The position numbers were made by a program, and so were the translations under genes. Below are positions 60,729 to 64,000 of a stretch of 64,000 bases of DNA, piece by piece; the stretch's first letter is position 1; the number at the start of each line of letters is the position of its first letter. The stretch is from Arthrobacter sp. (GTDB lineage Bacteria; Actinomycetota; Actinomycetes; Actinomycetales; Micrococcaceae), in the NCBI GenBank assembly GCA_031277795.1, contig JAITLQ010000015.1, positions 62,001 through 126,000 on the forward strand. The letters are read 5' to 3'. Below the pieces are notes generated by a model. That model saw only the letters and a list, made by a program, of their open reading frames with translations. It made no database searches and was not told where the DNA came from.

Positions 60729-61316
60729 GTGTCTACTCACACCGTGTCTGCGACCGACCTTGCCCGCGTGCTGGCCAAGCCCACGCTGTATCGAGGGGTG
60801 GCCGCCATCGTCTTTGCGCTCGTGGGCATCTTCTATGTTCAGGGCACCCCCGCCGTGGCGCTCTCGCTGTCCCTCGGGATCTGGCTGCTGCTCACCGCGC
60901 TGTTCATGTGGCCGGTGGCGCGGCTGGCCGGCCTGCCCTCGGCGATGCGCACCGGCGTCACGGGCTCCGTCCTGGCCTGGGCCGTGGCGGGCGTGGCGGC
61001 GCTGCTGGTGCGCGAGCCGGCAGCCCTCGCCGCGATGGGCGCCTTCGGCCTGGGCCTCGGTGGCCTGTGCGAGCTGATCCCCGGGATCAAGCACCGTGCG
61101 ATCGGGCGCCCGCTGCGGGACATGGTCATCTCCGGGGGCATCGGCGTCCTCGGCGCCATCGTCCTCGTGTGGTTGGCCGTGGGGCTGGGGAACCGCATTG
61201 ACATTCACAGCATCTTCGGCACGCTGGCCATGATCGTGGCCCTGCTTGGCGCGCACCTCATCATCGCGGGCCTGGGCTACCGGCACGATGCACGCGCCGC
61301 CGAGGACGCGGCCTAG
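60729..61316 (+). CDS. Six-segment membrane protein (HdeD/DUF308-like), 195 aa
   Basis: Six evenly spaced hydrophobic segments between residues about 18 and 180 with very short loops, similar in layout to HdeD/DUF308 proteins; G-L-C-E-L-I-P-G-I-K-H-R is the most polar loop. No catalytic motif. The GTG at 60729 follows GGAGG (60722-60726) and a TAGACT -10-like box, so it can be read with or without a leader. Followed 39 bp later by another membrane protein gene. Confidence 0.7.
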   Translation: MSTHTVSATDLARVLAKPTLYRGVAAIVFALVGIFYVQGTPAVALSLSLGIWLLLTALFMWPVARLAGLPSAMRTGVTGSVLAWAVAGVAALLVREPAALAAMGAFGLGLGGLCELIPGIKHRAIGRPLRDMVISGGIGVLGAIVLVWLAVGLGNRIDIHSIFGTLAMIVALLGAHLIIAGLGYRHDARAAEDAA

Positions 61317-61355
61317 ACTAGAAGTTCCGTTCACATTCAAGGAAGGCCGACGAGA

Positions 61356-61853
61356 GTGGCACAGCAGAACACCCCGCGGCGCGGCTGGCAGCAGAGCATC
61401 CGCCCCGCCCTCATCATTTCGCTCATCATGGGCGTGGTGGCGGCAGTGGTGGTGAGCGTCGCCTCCGTGGGCGGCACGCGCAACGGCCTGAACTTCCAGC
61501 TCGGCGGCATCGCGTTCCTCATCGCCTTTGTGGTCGGCCTGCTGGTGATTTCCCTGCTCATGATGGTCGTCAAGGAGAACCCGAGCGAGCTCGGCCGCGG
61601 CTCGGGCATTCACCGTTCCTCCGAGCGCGACGACGCCGAGCTGGAGGCGCTGGAGGCCGCCGAGCGCGGCGAGGCGGTTCCGGCGCCGGCCGCTGAGGCG
61701 GCGCCCGACGCCGCGGGGGACGCCTCCCAGCCGCAGGCCGGGGACGCGCCCGAGGAGGGCGCGCAGGACGCGAGCGCCGAGGATGCGCCCGCCGCGGCGG
61801 GCGAGCCCGGCGAGGCCGGATCCTCCGCCGGCGAGGAGCAGGCCAAGGCCTGA
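61356..61853 (+). CDS. Two-segment membrane protein with acidic Ala-rich tail, 165 aa
   Basis: Two hydrophobic segments (about 17-40 and 50-70), a short basic turn, then 95 residues of Ala/Glu/Asp/Gly/Pro, surely disordered. No known domain. GTG start with AAGGAAGG about 10 nt upstream. Probably co-transcribed with the preceding gene. The tail is of the same low-complexity kind as those in YhgE and HrpB of this window. Confidence 0.65.
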   Translation: MAQQNTPRRGWQQSIRPALIISLIMGVVAAVVVSVASVGGTRNGLNFQLGGIAFLIAFVVGLLVISLLMMVVKENPSELGRGSGIHRSSERDDAELEALEAAERGEAVPAPAAEAAPDAAGDASQPQAGDAPEEGAQDASAEDAPAAAGEPGEAGSSAGEEQAKA

Positions 61854-61868
61854 GTCCCCGCAACGCAT

Positions 61869-61913
61869 CACAGCGAGAGCCTCACCCCGTGCAGGGGTGA
61901 GGCTCTCGCTGTG
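61869..61913. terminator. Perfect 20-bp bidirectional terminator
   Basis: Arms 61869-61888 and 61894-61913 pair without mismatch around a 5-nt loop, between two convergent genes. Confidence 0.92.
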
Positions 61914-61952
61914 TCTTGGCGCGACGTCGGGCCCCGGAAGGGCGCGCCGGTG

Positions 61953-62270
61953 CTAGGACTGCGTGCCCTCGCCCCAGGTCTCGAGGAAGTCCTCGGGGGA
62001 GAGAGTCGCGAGGTCCTCGCGCACCAGGGCGAGCAGGGTCTCGTCGCTCTCGTAGTTGCCGGCGTCGATGCGGCGCACCTCGGCTCCGTCGTCCAGGCGG
62101 CGGACCACCACCGCCACGCCGCTGAACGCGGTGCCGTCGTCGCCGAAGGCGCGGGAGGCGAGATCGGCCACGAAGCGGCCGGCCTTGGTGAGGGGGTTTT
62201 CGTGCTCGGGGGCCTCCAGCTCGGCCCGGTAGACCGAGCCGGCGGTGACAGGGGTGGGGGTCTCGCTCAT
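61953..62270 (-). CDS. Hypothetical small acidic protein, 105 aa
   Basis: Soluble protein without a recognised domain; the sequence A-G-S-V-Y-R-A-E-L-E, F-S-G-V-A-V-V-V-R-R-L-D-D-G and a C-terminal helix ending S-P-E-D-F-L-E-T-W suggest a compact alpha/beta fold. GAGGAGG upstream fixes the ATG at 62268-62270. The 230 bases between it and the divergent dehydrogenase gene hold nothing else recognised. Confidence 0.7.
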   Translation of the reverse strand: MSETPTPVTAGSVYRAELEAPEHENPLTKAGRFVADLASRAFGDDGTAFSGVAVVVRRLDDGAEVRRIDAGNYESDETLLALVREDLATLSPEDFLETWGEGTQS

Positions 62271-62502
62271 CTTTTCGCTCCTCCTCGCTGGCCCCGTCTC
62301 GGGGCCCGTGCGCCCACTGTAGCGCCGCGCCCGGTGCGGCAGGCCGGGGCTTGCGCGACGGGCCCCCACGTGGTCTTGTCGCCGGGCGGCGAGAGATAGC
62401 AGGAAGAGCCCGAAAGTCCACCGTTTTCGACAAGTTGAGCCGTGCGCAGAAGTGGCCGAATTTACTGTCGCCAAGACATCAAAACAGGAGTACGGTGAAA
62501 CC

Positions 62503-63306
62503 ATGACTCGTACATACGTGGTGACCGGAGCCGGATCCGGAATTGGCCAGGCAACCGCAGCTCTCCTTGCCGAGCGCGGTTTCAAGGTGGTGGGCGTGGA
62601 CCTGAAGGGTGCCGACGTCACCGCCGATCTCTCCAACCATGAGGGCCGACTCAAGGCCGTCGAGGACGTCCTGGCCGCGACCGACGGCCAGGTCGATGCC
62701 ATCGTCGCTTGCGCCGGCGTCTCCGCCCCCAAGGCCTTCACCGTCTCGGTGAACTACTTCGGCGTGACCGAGTTCGTGGACGCCCTCGTCCCGACCCTGG
62801 CCAAGTCCGCCGCCCCGCGCGTCGCCGTGGTCTCCTCCATGGCCTCGCTGCAGCCCAACTCCCCCGAGCTCGTCGAGGCGTGCCTCGCGGGCGACGAGGC
62901 CAAGGCCCTGGAGATCGGCCGCGCCCTCGAGGAGCAGGGCCCGGCCATGGGTTACCTGAACTACCCCTCCTCCAAGCGCGCCGTCTCGCGCTGGATCCGC
63001 AAGGCCGGCATCACCGAGCGCTACGCCGGCAACGGCATCCCGCTCAACGCCGTGGCCCCCGGCACCGTCATCACCAACATGACCAAGGAGCTGCTCTCCA
63101 CGCAGGAGGGCCGCGACATGGTGGATGCCAACGTCCCGATGCCGCTGAACTACCACTCCGAGGCCGTGGTCATCGCGCGCCTGTTGGCCTGGCTCTCCTC
63201 CGAGGAGAACACCCACGTCACGGGCCAGACCATCTACATCGACGGCGGTGCCGACTCGACGCTGCGCGGCGACGACATCTGGACGGGCCTGAACTTCGGC
63301 GCCTGA
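62503..63306 (+). CDS. Short-chain dehydrogenase/reductase, 267 aa
   Basis: Classical SDR: nucleotide loop T-G-A-G-S-G-I-G-Q, acidic D at the end of strand 2 (V-G-V-D-L-K, favouring NAD), catalytic Ser in V-V-S-S-M-A-S and Y-P-S-S-K (YxxxK), and P-G-T-V-I-T-N-M after strand 6. The insertion between Ser and Tyr resembles 3-alpha-hydroxysteroid dehydrogenase/carbonyl reductases. AGGAG lies 12 nt before the ATG. Single gene; substrate unknown. Confidence 0.88.
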   Translation: MTRTYVVTGAGSGIGQATAALLAERGFKVVGVDLKGADVTADLSNHEGRLKAVEDVLAATDGQVDAIVACAGVSAPKAFTVSVNYFGVTEFVDALVPTLAKSAAPRVAVVSSMASLQPNSPELVEACLAGDEAKALEIGRALEEQGPAMGYLNYPSSKRAVSRWIRKAGITERYAGNGIPLNAVAPGTVITNMTKELLSTQEGRDMVDANVPMPLNYHSEAVVIARLLAWLSSEENTHVTGQTIYIDGGADSTLRGDDIWTGLNFGA

Positions 63307-63342
63307 GGCCTCACCTTCGCCCCTTTCGTGCGGGAGGGGGCG

Positions 63343-63385
63343 CGACGGCGGGTGGTCACCTTGAAAAGGTGGCCACCCGCCGTCG
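63343..63385. terminator. 20-bp stem terminator of the GACGGCGGGTGGTC family
   Basis: Arms 63343-63362 and 63366-63385 pair with one mismatch around GAA. The arm shares GACGGCGGGTGG with the hairpin at 30281-30321 (one difference in its left arm) and the single arm at 4258-4275. Between convergent genes. Confidence 0.85.
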
Positions 63386-63491
63386 TGGTGTGTGGGTCTA
63401 GGGTGTCTCCTTCGTGGGGGTGAGGCGACGATGGCTCGCGCTCGCCGGCACGCCAGGAACATCACCCGCGCCCCAGATCCAAGGTGCCAAG

Positions 63492-64000
63492 CTATGTTGC
63501 GCTCAGGTCCTTCCCCTTCGTCTCCGGCATGGTCACGGCGGTGACGACACCGGTCAAGAGCAACACCACGGCATAGATCCCGAACATCGTGGGTCCCTGC
63601 GCCCCGAACCATTGGTTCATGCCAGCCTGGAGGTAGGCCGCCGTGCCCCCGAACGCTGCCACGGTCAGCGCGTAGGGAAGAGCGACTCCCACGGTGCGCA
63701 CCGAGGTGGGGAACAACTCGGAGTAGATGGCGGGCACGATGGAGGCCGAGGCTCCGATAAACACCAACATGAGCGTCATCGCCACCGCCAGCTGCCATGC
63801 TTGGTCCTTCAGCAGCGTGCTGGCTGGGAAATACAACGCGGCGGCCCCCAAGCCGCTCACCATCATGATGGGGCGACGCCCGAACTTGTCGGAGGCCATG
63901 CCCCACAACGGCAGGGACACGATGAACACCACGTTCGCCACGACGCCTGCCCACAGGGCCCCCGAAGCGGAGAAGTGCAGCTGGTTGATGGCGTAGGCCG
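63492..64000 (-). CDS. MFS transporter, C-terminal part (cut by the window edge)
   Basis: The visible 169 codons hold about five membrane segments: W-G-M-A-S-D-K-F-G-R-R-P is the loop motif between helices 8 and 9, S-E-L-F-P-T-S-V-R-T-V-G-V follows helix 10, and the end reads M-P-E-T-K-G-K-D-L. The P-E-T-K-G ending is that of the metabolite:proton symporter/sugar porter group. The N-terminal half is outside the window, so substrate and start are unknown. Confidence 0.85.
   Translation of the reverse strand, partial: AYAINQLHFSASGALWAGVVANVVFIVSLPLWGMASDKFGRRPIMMVSGLGAAALYFPASTLLKDQAWQLAVAMTLMLVFIGASASIVPAIYSELFPTSVRTVGVALPYALTVAAFGGTAAYLQAGMNQWFGAQGPTMFGIYAVVLLLTGVVTAVTMPETKGKDLSAT

Overview
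The window is a very GC-rich chromosomal segment of an actinobacterium, probably of the Micrococcales (a family-level call is not safe from sequence alone). Signs are the high G+C with G/C-ending codons, many GTG starts, several starts that sit 6-7 nt after a TANNNT -10 box (leaderless transcripts), an actinobacterial DUF1023 hydrolase, an LAQTG-anchored surface protein and an actinobacterial-type HrpB. No rRNA, tRNA, CRISPR array, transposase or phage gene was recognised.

Layout. 0-5.6 kb: SRPBCC protein, SulP transporter, MATE exporter, DUF4287 protein, VanY-like peptidase and a membrane protein. 5.6-13.2 kb: a lactam/5-oxoproline locus: pxpA, a fused pxpB-pxpC, a biotin carboxylase-BCCP fusion, a GntR regulator, and convergent DUF1445 and NRAMP-like genes. 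It matches the content of the Bacillus ycsFGI-kipIA locus, and one palindrome, TTGTT-S-AACAA, lies at both promoters. 13.5-19.2 kb: an HtrA-like protease, then a lower-GC block with a DUF1023 alpha/beta-hydrolase followed by two paralogous lipoprotein genes, one broken. 19.3-23.5 kb: MntR, MntH with an operator over its -10 box, a DyP peroxidase and an SseB-like protein. 23.5-26.4 kb: a LysR gene divergent from an NAD-dependent formate dehydrogenase gene. 26.6-34.1 kb: a CaCA antiporter, a GNAT protein, an aldehyde dehydrogenase - alcohol dehydrogenase - DUF779 operon, and a GAF-type regulator. 34.4-39.9 kb: a beta-helix/Ig-like cell-wall protein divergent from an orphan response regulator, and a second GAF-type regulator. 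40.1-45.7 kb: a complete peptide-type ABC importer. 45.8-49.3 kb: small membrane proteins and an antibiotic-exporter type ABC pair. 49.5-55.9 kb: HrpB, an amidase plus agmatine deiminase operon, and a TetR regulator with a RutR-like operator. 56-64 kb: a TetR/YhgE pair, a GntR regulator, small membrane proteins, a short-chain dehydrogenase and a truncated MFS transporter.

How the parts fit. DUF1445 (D-glutamate cyclase family) can make 5-oxoproline, and the Pxp proteins open it to glutamate; the associated biotin carboxylase/BCCP together with KipI/KipA domains has every domain of a urea-carboxylase-like enzyme. The acetaldehyde-type operon and both GAF-type regulator genes each have a GTTGC(A/G)-N5-GTTGCA direct repeat with an exact 11-bp period upstream, which suggests one shared transcription-factor site.

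The least-explained structure lies between genes. Almost every gene end carries a long GC-rich hairpin, and four of these are built from 3-4 copies of a 19-30 nt unit, some direct and some inverted, with exact periodicity. An 11-mer, GCCGTCGGGCA, recurs at least ten times in linkers, N-terminal tails and hairpins.
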